Positions 25,922-37,412 of a stretch of DNA of 64,000 nt are shown here, piece by piece. Within the stretch, counting starts at the first letter, position 1; each line of letters begins with the position of its first letter. The notes under the pieces were generated by a model. That model had not been told where the DNA came from. It saw only the letters and a list, made by a program, of their open reading frames with translations, and did not search any database. Source of the DNA: Protea cynaroides (lineage: Eukaryota > Streptophyta > Magnoliopsida > Proteales > Proteaceae); contig CM053274.1 of NCBI GenBank assembly GCA_028583415.1, positions 94,334,549 to 94,398,548 of the forward strand, in the 5' to 3' direction. The position numbers and the translations under genes are program-made.

Positions 25922-26681
25922 GAAGAAGAGACCATATATGTTGACATCCTGCTACAACCCCCCCCCCCCCCAAAAAAAAAAAAAAAAAGAAAAAAAAAAA
26001 AAGAAGAAGAGTGACATAAACAGATAAGATCAAGTTCTTTCAAATGTTATGCAATCAAACAGTAGAATCTAATCACGTGTACAGTTGGAAAATAGACACA
26101 TAGTTCCAGCATTTTCAAAGGAGGCCACTTTCTCCTTGACTGGCTATCTTTCATTACAAGAACTGAGCTTCTCTTAGAGGAATCCATCCCCAGTCCAACC
26201 AAACCTTGTGTTAGTTGAGAGAAACAATTTTACCCAGATAGTTTGCAATTTTATCCAGATAGCTTGCAGTATTGTCCTTTATTCTATCACCACGTTTCAA
26301 GGTTTCACATAATTTATGTGCTTCCTGAATAAGTTAAGTGATTTCTCCGGACCCTAAACCCTTCTTGGTACCTACTATCTCCTACCCTCCATTTAACCTT
26401 CTATCTGGCATTTGATGTCTCCTATTGCTTTCCATCTTTCTCCTCTAATATCATTTCCAACCCTAATTCACCTATGGTTCATATCCTAAGCCCATAACAC
26501 ACGGCTTAATAGACCTATACTTCATCAACTCCATGTACATAAAAGTACTAAAAAATTGTTGCAAACTCAAATATGTGTCCCTTTAATCTGTAAGATGCCA
26601 CTCAGCATAATCTAGCTAATCCAGTCCTAAAAATGATTTTTGTAACAAAATAGAAAAATAAGAGAAAATGGAGAGAATCGA

Positions 26682-27449
26682 TGTGTCAAAGAAAGAGAGA
26701 GTATGTATGTGTATTTCTCCTCTCCTTGGAGCTTGTATTTATAAAAAATAGAAAACAACTATTAGATAGGATCTAGGACTCTATAAATCAGAGTCCTAGT
26801 CATAAACTAAAGACAAAGTAAACTCTAAATAGGAAAATGAAACTAACAATCCTAATTGGAAAAGGAAACTAATAAACTAATTAGAATTGTAGACTAGATA
26901 AGACAATGGAGTCCTATTCCAACTCAGCAACCAAGATTGTAGAGTCATTCTCCAACTGTGCAGCAGAAGTAAGAAGTCAAATACGATGAGGACTATGGGC
27001 AGATTAATAAGTCCTACTATACGATGAGGACTGTGAGCAGGTCCCATCCTGTGGACTGTCTATGTATTGTAGTTTAACACCCCCTCCCTCCCTCAAGCTG
27101 GAGCATGGGAGAATGTAAGAGCTGCAGCTTGAAATGATGTAGCAACGGAAGGAGCAGCAACAGTGATAGATTACGATCATATTTGATCAGCAAAACTGCA
27201 GTAGCTAGCACCAAAAGATCGAGATCAGTAGATAAAGGAAGATGCAACAGCAGCAGTGGTGGATGCACACCAGGATGGAGATCTCTAAACGACTCTCAAA
27301 ACTATACCCACTCTGATACCATGTGACAAACTAAAAAGAGATAAAGAAATAAACCAGCTGAACCGTGAGAGAGGGAGAGATAAGAATAGGGAGATAAAAG
27401 GAGAACTTGATTCTATAGAAAGGAGACAGAATCGTTAGCCCCTTCAGTC

Positions 27450-27488
<39 letters not shown>

Positions 27489-27795
27489 AAAGAAGTATTC
27501 AAACTACAATAGGAGTCCTAGTAACCTACTTTGACTGCAAATAGAAGTGTACAAAGTTAAGATAAGAAAGGACTTCTGACTAAACTAGGTAACTTAGCTA
27601 AATAGGACTAGATGTGGAATAGGACTGTAGAGTCCTAATCTAAGACTGCTACCGAGAGCAGCAAACCTATTCCAACTCTGCGAATGAGGACAATGAGTCC
27701 TCTTCTAATTCATCCACCAACAATAATGAGATAGACTTATACGATAAGGACTGCTCCCCCACGTTGGAGCAATTCCTATCGTGTACAGTTTAACA
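26682..27795 (-). mobile_element. Miniature copia-type LTR retrotransposon (TRIM-like), no coding region
   Basis: On the minus strand: 5' LTR 27795-27322 (TGTTAAACTGTAC to TTTGTCACA), then a primer-binding site TGGTATCAGAG (27321-27311) complementary to initiator tRNA-Met. About 230 bp of non-coding interior follows, then a polypurine tract GAGGGAGGGAGGGG (27093-27080). The 3' LTR is 27079-26682 (TGTTAAACTACAATAC to TTTGACACA). LTRs of 474 and 398 bp share start, end and internal blocks such as GGACTCNATTG and GTCCTCATCGTAT-like words but are clearly diverged. No gag or pol frame fits in the interior, so it must be mobilised in trans. No matching target duplication was found, so the outer ends may be altered. 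Confidence 0.72.
27453..27481. repeat. (TA)n microsatellite
   Basis: A pure TA run inside the 5' LTR of the miniature element. Confidence 0.95.
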
Positions 27796-27801
27796 CCCCC
27801 T

Positions 27802-29283
27802 ATACTGTGCTACTTTATGATGCAGTCCAAGAAGGCAACCAGCCCACATGGTCAACACTGTTCACGTGGTACTGTTCACGTAAACAGTACCAGCAGATTT
27901 TTTTGAAAGATTTTTTCACTCTTTTGTTATTTCTTTCCTAAAAGTTAGTTTCCTAATTTCATTGTTTAGTTTGTTTCCTAATATTTATGATAGATTGATA
28001 GTAGGTTTCAATTACTTGGAGACCAAGTATTTACTTTCCTATTTTCAGATTTAGAAAGTTTTCTTTCCATTGTATTAAAACCTTCCTATGTTATAAGGAG
28101 GTTTAATTTTTAGTAGTTTTCTCTCTTTCCTATTTTAATTGTAAGGATTCTCATTATAAATAAGAGGAGTAGAAGCTGGCGGTAGCTCTTAGAGCTTTTC
28201 CAGAAAAATTGAGAATCAATTAATTTCTGGTTGAGCCTCACCTGGTTGTGAAACTCAACCTCTTGTTCTTTTCTCTTTCCTTGCAATTTCTGTTCTTCCT
28301 TGGATCTAGGTCTACTATACCTTGGGTGGCAACACTGTTCCTACAAGCTCCTTCAAGTTCTGTGGCTGAATTGAAACTATATCACAAAAGCTCCAGAACA
28401 CTGTCCAGAACCAGGCGCTACCAGGTCCAGCCAGCTTTGGGGCCTCATATCTTCTTCAGTTTTGTTCCGATCGTCTTCAACTTTGGAGGGGTGTTCATAA
28501 CTATTATAAATGCCATTCAACCCAAGTTTCATCAATTTCTGACGGTCGGATTTCCAGATAAGAATTTTTTTCTATTACTTTTCTCTGCAGATTTTTGTAT
28601 TGGACTGATTAGAGATCATGTAGCAAAGAGGGCTTGTTAATTTGATATGTTTTAACCCCTTTGCCACCACTTTACTACTACTGCTACTGCTTTTGTTGAT
28701 ACATTGTTTCAAGCTGAAGCTCTCACTGTTGTTGTTTCCGTTACCAATTGATTCTCTCTATCTTTTCTTATTTTTCTATTTTGTTACATGGTATCAGAGC
28801 AGTAGTTGATCCTTCCTTGGGATTCTACAACTACTAGTTTGAGAAATTTCTGGTTTGTGGTGAAACCCTAGTTCTTCTACGAACTAGGGTTTCAATGAAG
28901 ATGATTAATATGTGTGAAGATCATACATGAAGATTTATTTGATGCTCATTACAGCTGTTTCTTCTATTGTGACCTACTACATGTTCGTGTTGTAGCCTAC
29001 CTCCTACTTATTGCACGTGATGCAACCTACTACTTTTGTTGGTATTGGAGCCACCACTATTGCTACTCCTGCTACAACTACTGCTGCTAATATCTAGTTC
29101 ACAATGACCTATACTGTGCTACTACCATTACTTGGTTCACAGTAACTTATATTGTGCTACTTTACTCTTACTACTACTGCTGCTTCTGTAGATACATTGT
29201 TTCAAGCTGAAGCTCTCACTGTTGCTGTTGTTTCCGTTACCAATTGATTCTCTTCATCTTTTCTTATTTTCCTATTTTGTTAC
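27802..29283 (+). mobile_element. Copia-type LTR with primer-binding site and partial repeat (relic)
   Basis: Plus-strand LTR-like DNA has a TATA box (ATTATAAATAAG near 28154). It ends TTTTGTTACA at 28787 and is followed at once by TGGTATCAGAGC, the initiator-Met primer-binding site. The last 125 bp (about 28660-28787) recur at about 29150-29282 (CATTGTTTCAAGCTGAAGC to TTTTGTTACA). That gives an LTR end, about 360 bp of interior and a second LTR end. The interior has no pol. The LTR start is not fixed, and no target duplication or polypurine tract was found. Confidence 0.5.
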
Positions 29284-30496
29284 AATTTTGTTGTTCTTGA
29301 ATCTATCTATTTAATAAACAAAAATCTGATAGTAGAACTACTTCTAATGATAATGTAAAAAAAGAAGTTCTAATAATAATCTTAAAAAAAGTAAGATCAA
29401 GTTTTCAATACAGCTTGATGCATCAATAAAACTAAGTTTGAAAAGCACTTCCTGACTGTGCAACTAAGCTTAAATCAACAATGCAAAAACTTGAAATTCA
29501 GTAAACAGTACCACAAAAAGACTGACCCATATGAGATAGAATAAAGCACAGCATTTGCCTGAAATTGGAAACTGAACTGGTCTTACATGATTTCTCTGCT
29601 CCCAATAGACGGATTTAATTCCCAACACAGTACCACGAGCACCAAACAACTCCACAAGGAAAACAGGCACCATAGCTTGTTCCTACTTTCCCAATGATTG
29701 AAATCTTTCTCTGCAGATTTATAGACCAAAAATGTTTATCCAGTAATCATTTTGCAGAAAATCCAGGATGTTTTCCTATTAAATCCATGTGAGATATACG
29801 TAACGTTGTAAATAAATGACCCATCACTACAATCATTATTGTTTACTTGTAAGCCAGCCTAGCAAGAAAAAAGTGAAAAGTGTAAAATTCATGAAGTAGT
29901 CCTCCATATCTGTCGGAAGAAAAAATGATCCTCAAAGAAAGACTGTATTGCTTACTTATCAGAACAGAAAATAGTAGTATCCTCTCGAAACTTGGAACTC
30001 CCATAATCAGAAGAACCATAATATAAATTTTAACTATAACAAGGCTAAGTATAATCAAAGAATTCATTTTGTAGAACATGCAGTAGTTCAACAAGCAATT
30101 TTCTAGTAAAGCAGATCCAGCTTGTAAATGCTACAGGGAAATTTTACAATAATAAAAGAGTAGAGTGGCTTAAGAATGCAAACTCACTTTCCTCTTGTTG
30201 ATTAGCAAAAAAATGTTATTTGGGTTCAGTGCAGCTGTGACCACCAACCCTCTGAACCTCCAAGAAAACTCAAAGGTCGGAAACTGTTGCCTTACAGCTT
30301 CAACCAAATCACCATTATTGACACGTCAGACCATCTTCTTGAACAAACGAAGAAAGCCAACCTTCATGGGTATCTGTGCAAAAGAACGAGAGCTTCCAAC
30401 TTTATTCCTTCACCTCCATCTTCGATTTGCACAGGGTAGAGGGAAATAAATGTCTGAAAATAATTTATGCAACAACGTTGGACAACAATAGACAGT
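29284..30496. other. Spacer with coding-like fragments, no recognised gene
   Basis: The minus strand has open, splice-bordered stretches ending KRK|gtgagt (near 30186) and YWEQRNH|gtaagacc (near 29587). I could not assign them to a family, and one carries an in-frame stop. They may be a decayed gene or chance. Confidence 0.3.
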
Positions 30497-33265
30497 TTAT
30501 GCCCAGTTCTTTCCATCTGGAAGCCCCTCAATCAGCATTGAATATGTTTGATGACTAGGTCTGCAGTCCTTTTCTTCCATTATGTCCAATAGCTCAGAGC
30601 ATCTATCCACAAGACCCCTCTTAAGTAAACCATCAATCAGAATTTTCCATGCTACTTCATCATAATTATACCTGCACCGAAGCAGAGTACTGAAAGCTAA
30701 TTTAGCCTTCTCAATGTCCCCCTTATCACAAAGTCTACAAACAAGTAGCTTGTAAGACTCTAAATGTGGTAGATAACCACATTCCACCATTGTATCCACC
30801 AGCCTCAATGCCTCCTCATACATGTCCAACTTGCAGAAACAATTGAGAATAGAGGTATAAATATCGTGGCTGGGAAATAATTCACTTTCTTTCATATAAT
30901 GAACCAACCCCTGTGCTTCTTCCAAGCGTTCTTCTTTGCAAAGTCCCGTAATGAGGGCATGAAAAGTGCTAATGTTGGGAGTGCAACCATGTTCATCCAT
31001 CTTTTTTAGGAGCTTCAGGACTGTTTCATATTCTACTATCTTCCATACATTGGTGGTATCAAGAGAGGCGTCACTTGAAACTGGGTGGAGACTTATCTTG
31101 TCACTGTTTCCCCAAACACAATTTTCATTTATGAGATGCCTGATTAAAATGGAATAGGTAATCCGCAAAGGCTCGGACCCAGCATCAAACATGCGCTTGA
31201 GAGTATCAAAAGCACATTCTACAAATCCCAATCTTCCATACCCATCTATCAGTGCAATGTAAGTCACAGGATCTGGGAGGATACCTTCTTTATTCATTTT
31301 AACCATCAGAATCTCTGCTTCTTCTAATTTTCCTTGAAGACAGTATGTACGGATAAATGCAGTGTAAGTACAGACATCAGGCTGACATCCCAAGGCAACC
31401 ATTTCCTTGAAAACCCTTTGAGCATTGTCAAAATCACCTTCTTTCAACATCTCATGAATGAAAATGGTAAAAGTAACAACTGTAGGCTTCACCCCTATCT
31501 CCACCATCTTGTCTAATAATAGAGATGCTTCATCCATTTTCCTTGCTTTGCACAACCCATCAATCAGAACATTGTACGTATGTGAATTCGGCAAGCAATT
31601 CTCAGCAAGCATTTTCTCAAGCAGAGACTGGGCACTGTCAATCTTACCGACTTTGCAGTATCCATCTATCAAAGCAGTATAAATCACTTCATTCGGTTTT
31701 ACGCCTTTCTCTGTAAGAGTGTCAAGTAGGGTCTGAGCATGATCTACCTTCCCTTCTTTGCAAAGGGTGTCTATCAACATCGAGTAACTCCATGGATCAG
31801 GGATTAAACCATTACTGGTCATCAAATTAAGCAACCTAAACCCACTATCTACATGACCCTCCTTACACTGGCCATGGATCAAAGAATTATATGTGACAAG
31901 ACTAGGGGACAGGCCAAGCTCAAGCATCTTGCTGAATAATGCCATTGCCTTATGAACCTTTTTCTCTTTACAAAGTCCACATATCAACTCATTATAAGTG
32001 CGAGTGTTTGGCTTACAACCTTTGGATTCCATCCTATCCAACATCTCAAAAGCAGCATCAATCTTCCCCTCCTTGCAGTATCCATCAACCAAAGCATTAT
32101 AGGTTACAACACTAGGAACCAAACTTTTCTCACACATCTCGTTTAACAACCCACATGCGTCTTCAAGCTTGCTCTCTTTGCAAAAGCTACCAATGAGCAC
32201 AGTATAGGTGTGGACATTTGGTTCACAACCTTTCTCTGTCATCTCTCTAACTAAATTGAACGCTTCAGAACTCCTACCCAATTCACAAAGAGCGGATATA
32301 AGAACTGTGTAGGTACGGACGGTTGGTCTACAGTTGTCATCTGCCATCTGAGAGAAAAACTTGAACGCATCATCTATCCGTGCAGTTTCACAGAATCCAT
32401 GGATAAGTACAGTATATGATACTTCATTCCTACGACAACCTTTATGAGGCATAAGCTGAAAAATCTTCAAAGCACCATCTAAATCCTTACTCCGACAGTG
32501 CCCTAATATCAGAGAAGTGTATGTAAAAGTATCAGGGCTCAGACCTGCCTGCGATATCTTACTTACATACAGTCCAGCCTCAATGAGATTCCCCAGCTTG
32601 CAGTATGCATTGATCATCGTATTGAAGGTGTATATGTTCGGAGGTATCTTATCATCCAAAATCTCTAAATAAACACACTTCATTTCATCAATCATTATGA
32701 ATCTTGCTAATGACATTAACAAAGTATTATAGCATCTGAGGGTGAGCTTAAATTTATATTCACCATCTCGATTCATCGTCCTAGTCACATCCAAAACAAA
32801 TCGCATTTCCTCCACCGAATCACAAGATTTGATCATCAAAATTCTGATCCTTTCAGCAACACCGAGGAATCGAGCACGAAGGAGGATATTGAGGAGAGCT
32901 GAATAAGACTGTGTGTCGTGTCTATAACCGGTCCTTTGCCCGATCCAGTTGAAGAATCCTAAGGCAGTTTTAGGATCAATCTTGAGATTTAAGATTCTAG
33001 AAACATGGAATGGAGTTAGAGATGGAGCCAATCTCTTTAGCGAGGGGTTCTTCTGCCAGCCCGGGCGAGCAATGATTGCGAAAACTTGAGCCGGTAAATC
33101 GAATGATTCGGCGTCTAGATGTAAGGACTCAGTAAAGGAAGCGATCGTCGACAACGATAATTTTGATAATGGACTGAAAAGAATGACAACAAACTCAGTT
33201 GGTTTAATAATGGCTGTCAATCTTCTCATCTTGGGGCACCGGACGCCGGTGGGGAATCCATGCAC
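30497..33265 (-). CDS. P-class pentatricopeptide repeat protein, intronless
   Basis: A single 922-aa frame. Tandem 35-residue PPR motifs run from about residue 210 to 915, roughly 20 of them, each with the (T/S)YN-LI-GLCKEGK pattern (for example TYNALVDGYCKEGK and TYNVLIDGLCKARK). The spacing is all P-type, with no L/S variants and no E or DYW tail. That class binds organelle RNA in a sequence-specific way for stability, splicing or translation. The N-terminus is basic and hydrophobic and lacks acidic residues for about 44 residues, consistent with an organelle, probably mitochondrial, transit peptide. The Met at residue 13 (33227-33229, MRRLTAI) is an equally likely start. It resembles Arabidopsis At5g65560-type proteins. 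The regular repeats should allow RNA-target prediction from residues 5 and 35 of each motif. Confidence 0.95.
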   Translation of the reverse strand: MHGFPTGVRCPKMRRLTAIIKPTEFVVILFSPLSKLSLSTIASFTESLHLDAESFDLPAQVFAIIARPGWQKNPSLKRLAPSLTPFHVSRILNLKIDPKTALGFFNWIGQRTGYRHDTQSYSALLNILLRARFLGVAERIRILMIKSCDSVEEMRFVLDVTRTMNRDGEYKFKLTLRCYNTLLMSLARFIMIDEMKCVYLEILDDKIPPNIYTFNTMINAYCKLGNLIEAGLYVSKISQAGLSPDTFTYTSLILGHCRSKDLDGALKIFQLMPHKGCRRNEVSYTVLIHGFCETARIDDAFKFFSQMADDNCRPTVRTYTVLISALCELGRSSEAFNLVREMTEKGCEPNVHTYTVLIGSFCKESKLEDACGLLNEMCEKSLVPSVVTYNALVDGYCKEGKIDAAFEMLDRMESKGCKPNTRTYNELICGLCKEKKVHKAMALFSKMLELGLSPSLVTYNSLIHGQCKEGHVDSGFRLLNLMTSNGLIPDPWSYSMLIDTLCKEGKVDHAQTLLDTLTEKGVKPNEVIYTALIDGYCKVGKIDSAQSLLEKMLAENCLPNSHTYNVLIDGLCKARKMDEASLLLDKMVEIGVKPTVVTFTIFIHEMLKEGDFDNAQRVFKEMVALGCQPDVCTYTAFIRTYCLQGKLEEAEILMVKMNKEGILPDPVTYIALIDGYGRLGFVECAFDTLKRMFDAGSEPLRITYSILIRHLINENCVWGNSDKISLHPVSSDASLDTTNVWKIVEYETVLKLLKKMDEHGCTPNISTFHALITGLCKEERLEEAQGLVHYMKESELFPSHDIYTSILNCFCKLDMYEEALRLVDTMVECGYLPHLESYKLLVCRLCDKGDIEKAKLAFSTLLRCRYNYDEVAWKILIDGLLKRGLVDRCSELLDIMEEKDCRPSHQTYSMLIEGLPDGKNWA

Positions 33266-34270
33266 GAATCTGTTTCAGGGTTTTGAATAGCTCGAGTTGT
33301 CTCCCATCCCATGGGGGGGAAAAATAACAGTGAAAATTCAAAATGTCGATAGAAACTGGGGATTTGAGATATATAATCAGAGAGAAACAGAGAATAATGG
33401 AGAAAGGTCGTCGTTGACGTCTCAGCTTCCGGTGGAAGTGCAGATCGATCAAAATATAGAAAAAATAGAGAAACAAAACTGGAGATTGAGAGAATGTATA
33501 TGAGAAATAGAAAATGAGACTCAAGTGAGTGTCGCAGCAGTCGTGGTCATCTTTCTGGCGACTCCATCGCCGTCGTCGCCCTATTGCAGAATATTGCGGT
33601 CTTGGTCAGTGTAGCACCTGACGAAGGGGAAATGTCTGGTAAGTCGGACCTGTGGTCCAACCGTATCACTGCGAACACGGTCGAACCTAAGTCTGGCTAT
33701 TTCTGGTTCATTTCATCATTCTCTCTCTAATCCCTAATAATCTGTGGAAGAGGATTTCCCATAATCCCAATATAGTCCCATCCTTATTCCTTACCCAAAT
33801 ATACTTATATATATATATGGGGAATCTCACGCAATGCATCAATGAATGTGAGGAAATAGTATAATCCATGGGAGCCCATATGATTTAGAAAGGAAAGAGA
33901 AAATATTATAATTTGAAAATTGAAAGAAGGCATCACACTGACCTTGTCATGGGATCTTTTTATTAATTTAATAATTATAAGTTGATAACATTTTTTTTTA
34001 TATAACTTGTGCTTGATGGTAAGATTTGAACCATGACCTAACCACAACAATCAATGGTTCTTACCCCCCTTTAAGGCAAACATTAGCCTTGTCTTTGAAG
34101 TAATAAAGGAAGATTTAGAGACCCGGAGAGAGAGAGAGAGAGAGAGACAATGCAAGCAACTCAGACACGGGAAGCATGTCACATAGTGTAGGCACAAGGG
34201 AAGAGGCAAAGAATGTGTGTAATAATGGAGACTCTAGAGTTGCAATAGGTTTTTTTTTTTTTTTTAATGG
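33266..34270. other. Upstream flank of the P-class PPR gene
   Basis: Presumptive promoter and leader of the PPR gene. An (AG)n run lies at 34128-34147 and a T run near 34251-34265. No further gene recognised. Confidence 0.5.
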
Positions 34271-34540
34271 TAAGAGTAGAGTTTTTTTATGTTTTTTTGG
34301 AGAAATTAAGGCTTATTTGATAAATTTTCTGTTTCTGTATTCTATGAATTCTGGCTCCTAGAGAATTACTTGGGAATATGAAGAGTGTTTGATAAGTCCA
34401 ATTGGATTTCAATTCCCACAGAGTAATCCAGATTGAGAATGACTCCATAATCCAAAATTTTGGAGTCATAAATATTTACTCCAAGCTATTGGATCAACTT
34501 TTTGGGAGAAAAAAATAGTTGACTCTCACAAGACTCACTT

Positions 34541-34722
34541 GACCACCACATCCACCACACCCACCACCACCGCCACCACCCACTTCTACCACCGCCACTG
34601 CCACCACTGCCACCACCACTACTACGGCCACCACCACCACAACTGCAGCCGCCGCGGCCGACTGCACCGCCACCACTACCATCACCATAACCACACCACC
34701 GTAGCCACCACCCACCACCACT
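34541..34722. repeat. (CCA/CCG)n trinucleotide tract, left
   Basis: Imperfect CCA, CCG and CTA triplets. The His/Thr-rich or Val/Gly-rich open frames here are artefacts of the repeat. Confidence 0.9.
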
Positions 34723-34856
34723 ATAAGACTCGCACTCTACTAATTCAGTCTAACCGTATCGTGTCAGGTCTTCTTATCATGGTCGGACCAAGTGGATCAA
34801 GTGCATAAAGAAACCACAATACTAGATATGTAAATTGACCCAAAACCAGTCGATTT

Positions 34857-35655
34857 GGAGTGTGTGGTCGCATACCTGAGCTGGTATGGTCGACCACACC
34901 TTAACATCTAGAGGCCACTCATAAATCCAATGTGTGGTTGCATATTTGAGACATGTGGTCAACGGATTCTGCGACCACACAATGATGAGACTGATTCAGA
35001 GTTTTTTAAACTTTCCTAAAGTAAGAGATCTCTTTCATAATTAAAGTGGGTCTCTATATGGAGAGTTTCTCTCTATATATATGACGTCCCTTAGTCTCTC
35101 TCATTCTTTTATAACCCAAATTGGAAGAGAGAGATGAAGATAAAAAGAGGAGGTCTGAAGAAGAAGGCTGGGAGGAAAAGTTGCAGAGAAGGTTATAGTT
35201 CTCTACAAACTCAAGGTATGGAACATTTTCCTGTAATAGTAGAACATCTAGAATAGGATCTCCCATTGTAATTGAGATACTGAATCAAGGTAGGATATCA
35301 ACCATGAGACTCGATGGACAAATCTCATAAAAAGACCATGGATAGTAGGTTAGGATGAATAACTTTGCAAAATTATGAGTTTAATGCCATAGATCGATTA
35401 TAGGAATGACCCTCATGATAAACTAAGGGATTGACTCATGAAGGGATTGGGATTGAGGATAAAAATAGACCAAAAATTTTGTGTGGTCGCAGCTATGGTC
35501 GACCACACAGTGATCACATGATCGATCACACGCTCTCAGAAAGACCCCAGATAAGGTATGGTCGCATGATATGCGACCACACGTATCGACCACACACCCT
35601 GTAGTCGCAAATATTGAGACCACAGGTGCAGTCACACCTGCGACCACACAGTCTC
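34857..35655. repeat. Cluster of TGTGGTCGCA / TGCGACCACA words in both orientations
   Basis: At least ten copies of GTGTGGTCGCA or its complement occur in two clumps (34857-34985 and 35478-35655), several as adjacent inverted pairs such as GGTCGACC and ATGGTCGCATGATATGCGACCA. No coding frame explains it. Confidence 0.7.
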
Positions 35656-37029
35656 AGGAGGCCTATTTGATTTTAGATTAGGTTTCTAACTACTATAACT
35701 TAGTAAACATGAACCCTAACTTAAATATATTAATTGTTTAGATTCTTCATAGATTCAAATTGATTTTCAAATTTTGGAAGAAAAACAAGCATCAGTCAAA
35801 GGTGAGGGAACAATACTTAAACTAATTTGATAATAACAAACTGTTTTATTCTAGTTGTCTAATGCAATGCATGATTCTATATTTGTATGCTTGTAATGTG
35901 TATCTTACATGTCATCCAATATTTATGTTATATTCTGCTCATGCATATTTATTTATGTCTGTTTATAACATGATGATGACGATGCTAGGAATAGGCATGT
36001 GATTGTATGTGTGGTTAGTGTGTTTGATGCAAGTGGAGCATCAGGGGGAGGACGTGGCACTATGGTCTCTGGCCTGATCACTAGACTCTAGCTCAATCTC
36101 TACTCAAGTCTTGCCCACTGACATGGTCGCATTGCCATTACCTTAGCGAAACTATTATGTCGTAGGGCATCAGGGGAGGTGGTCTCGGACTCTGTCGAGG
36201 GGCCTTAACTCTATCTCTATGGACGTATTGAGGGATGTTGGGATGAGGCTTTGGATACATTGGATAGCATTATGATTGGTTAGTTGCGAGCTCAGTTTGT
36301 AAGCCTTTGCCAGCAGGAGCTTACGTGTTGGTATGGGTAGGGCATTAAGGGAAGTATTGACGGTGTGTGATTCAAACATTTTAACTCTATCTTTATTCAA
36401 TGGTGGATGCATGTGGGACAACAATAGTGTTTGATCCATTTGACAGATTCACACACTCGTATATAAAGGTGCGGTGACCACCAAACCTTTCTATAGCACA
36501 GTTGTAAACTTAAAACCAGACCAAAGATATAAAGTGAATGCATGCATATGTTGCACATTGTTTTGTTTGCTCACTGAGTCGTGATGTGTGCTTACCCTTT
36601 AGACGTCGAATATTTTTAGTTGTTGATGCAAGTCTTACTGTTGAATATTATGTGAATGTGTCGATGTATGGACACGTAGCGGCCATGGACGTAGAAGCTA
36701 TGGAGGAAGCGCATAATCCGTCAAACGACTGCAACCAATGTATTTTTAATTAGTTTAGCTTCTTTTTTTACTATTGGAATATGTAATTGATTATTTTATT
36801 TTATGTCTTAAGTTATTTGGAAATAATTAAATTTAATTATTTATTATCACTGTTAAATACTTAGTTAATTAGTAATAAAGACTTCTGCTACTGTTTATTT
36901 ACTCTTACTATTATTATGGAATGTGTCTGGTTTAACAGGATGGGCACGGTCTATATGAGATCTTGATTTGAACCGTTGATTCTCATGACGGTTCATCACA
37001 CCATTGGTTAGTCCATAATTAGGGTGTGA

Positions 37030-37160
37030 CAGCCACCACCACTACTACCCCCACCGCTGCCGCCACTGTCGCCACCTTTACCATCACCACCACCACCATC
37101 GCCGCCACCACCATGGCCACCACCACCACCATCATCATCGCCACCACCACTACCACGACT
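37030..37160. repeat. (ACC/CCA)n trinucleotide tract, right
   Basis: Same composition and strand as the tract at 34541-34722, consistent with both being halves of one array split by insertion. Confidence 0.85.
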
Positions 37161-37412
37161 GTTTTTTTTAAACTTTAATTGGGAGATAGTGTATTATCAA
37201 ACATATTTCTAATCTAAAGATGCTCTGAAATCCATTTCATAATTGTGTTATCAAACAAGTTTCTATTTTTCAGAATTGTGTTATCAAACAAGCTTCTACT
37301 CCAAAATAATTTTAAAGTAATTTGGAGTAGAATCTAAATTTGAACTAGAATCCAGAATTCATAATCCATAATCCAAAAGAAGAAGTTTTATCAAATAGGC
37401 CCTAAGAGTAGA

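Larger units (their letters stand above)
34271..37412. mobile_element. Nested transposon island with matching inverted ends and (CCA)n tracts
   Basis: GGCTTATTTGATAAA near 34310 and TTTATCAAATAGGCC near 37387 face each other as inverted ends. Similarity continues inward on the left (TATGAATTCTGGCTCC) and the right (inverted TATGAATTCTGGATTC). The outer flanks share TAAGAGTAGAGTT (34271-34283 and 37400-37412). Just inside each end lies a CCA/ACC trinucleotide tract. Between them is 2.3 kb of other sequence ending GGGTGTGACA at 37030, typical of an LTR end. The simplest reading is a small DNA element with a (CCA)n core that was split by a later retroelement, probably a solo LTR. No transposase frame was seen. 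Confidence 0.5.

Noticed and set aside
28660..29283. Interpretation as a classic TRIM element with 125-bp LTRs
   Set aside because: No polypurine tract before the second repeat and no target duplication; listed only as an LTR relic.
34494..34808. His/Thr-rich and Val/Gly-rich frames on both strands
   Set aside because: Artefacts of the (CCA)n tract; no start context or homology.
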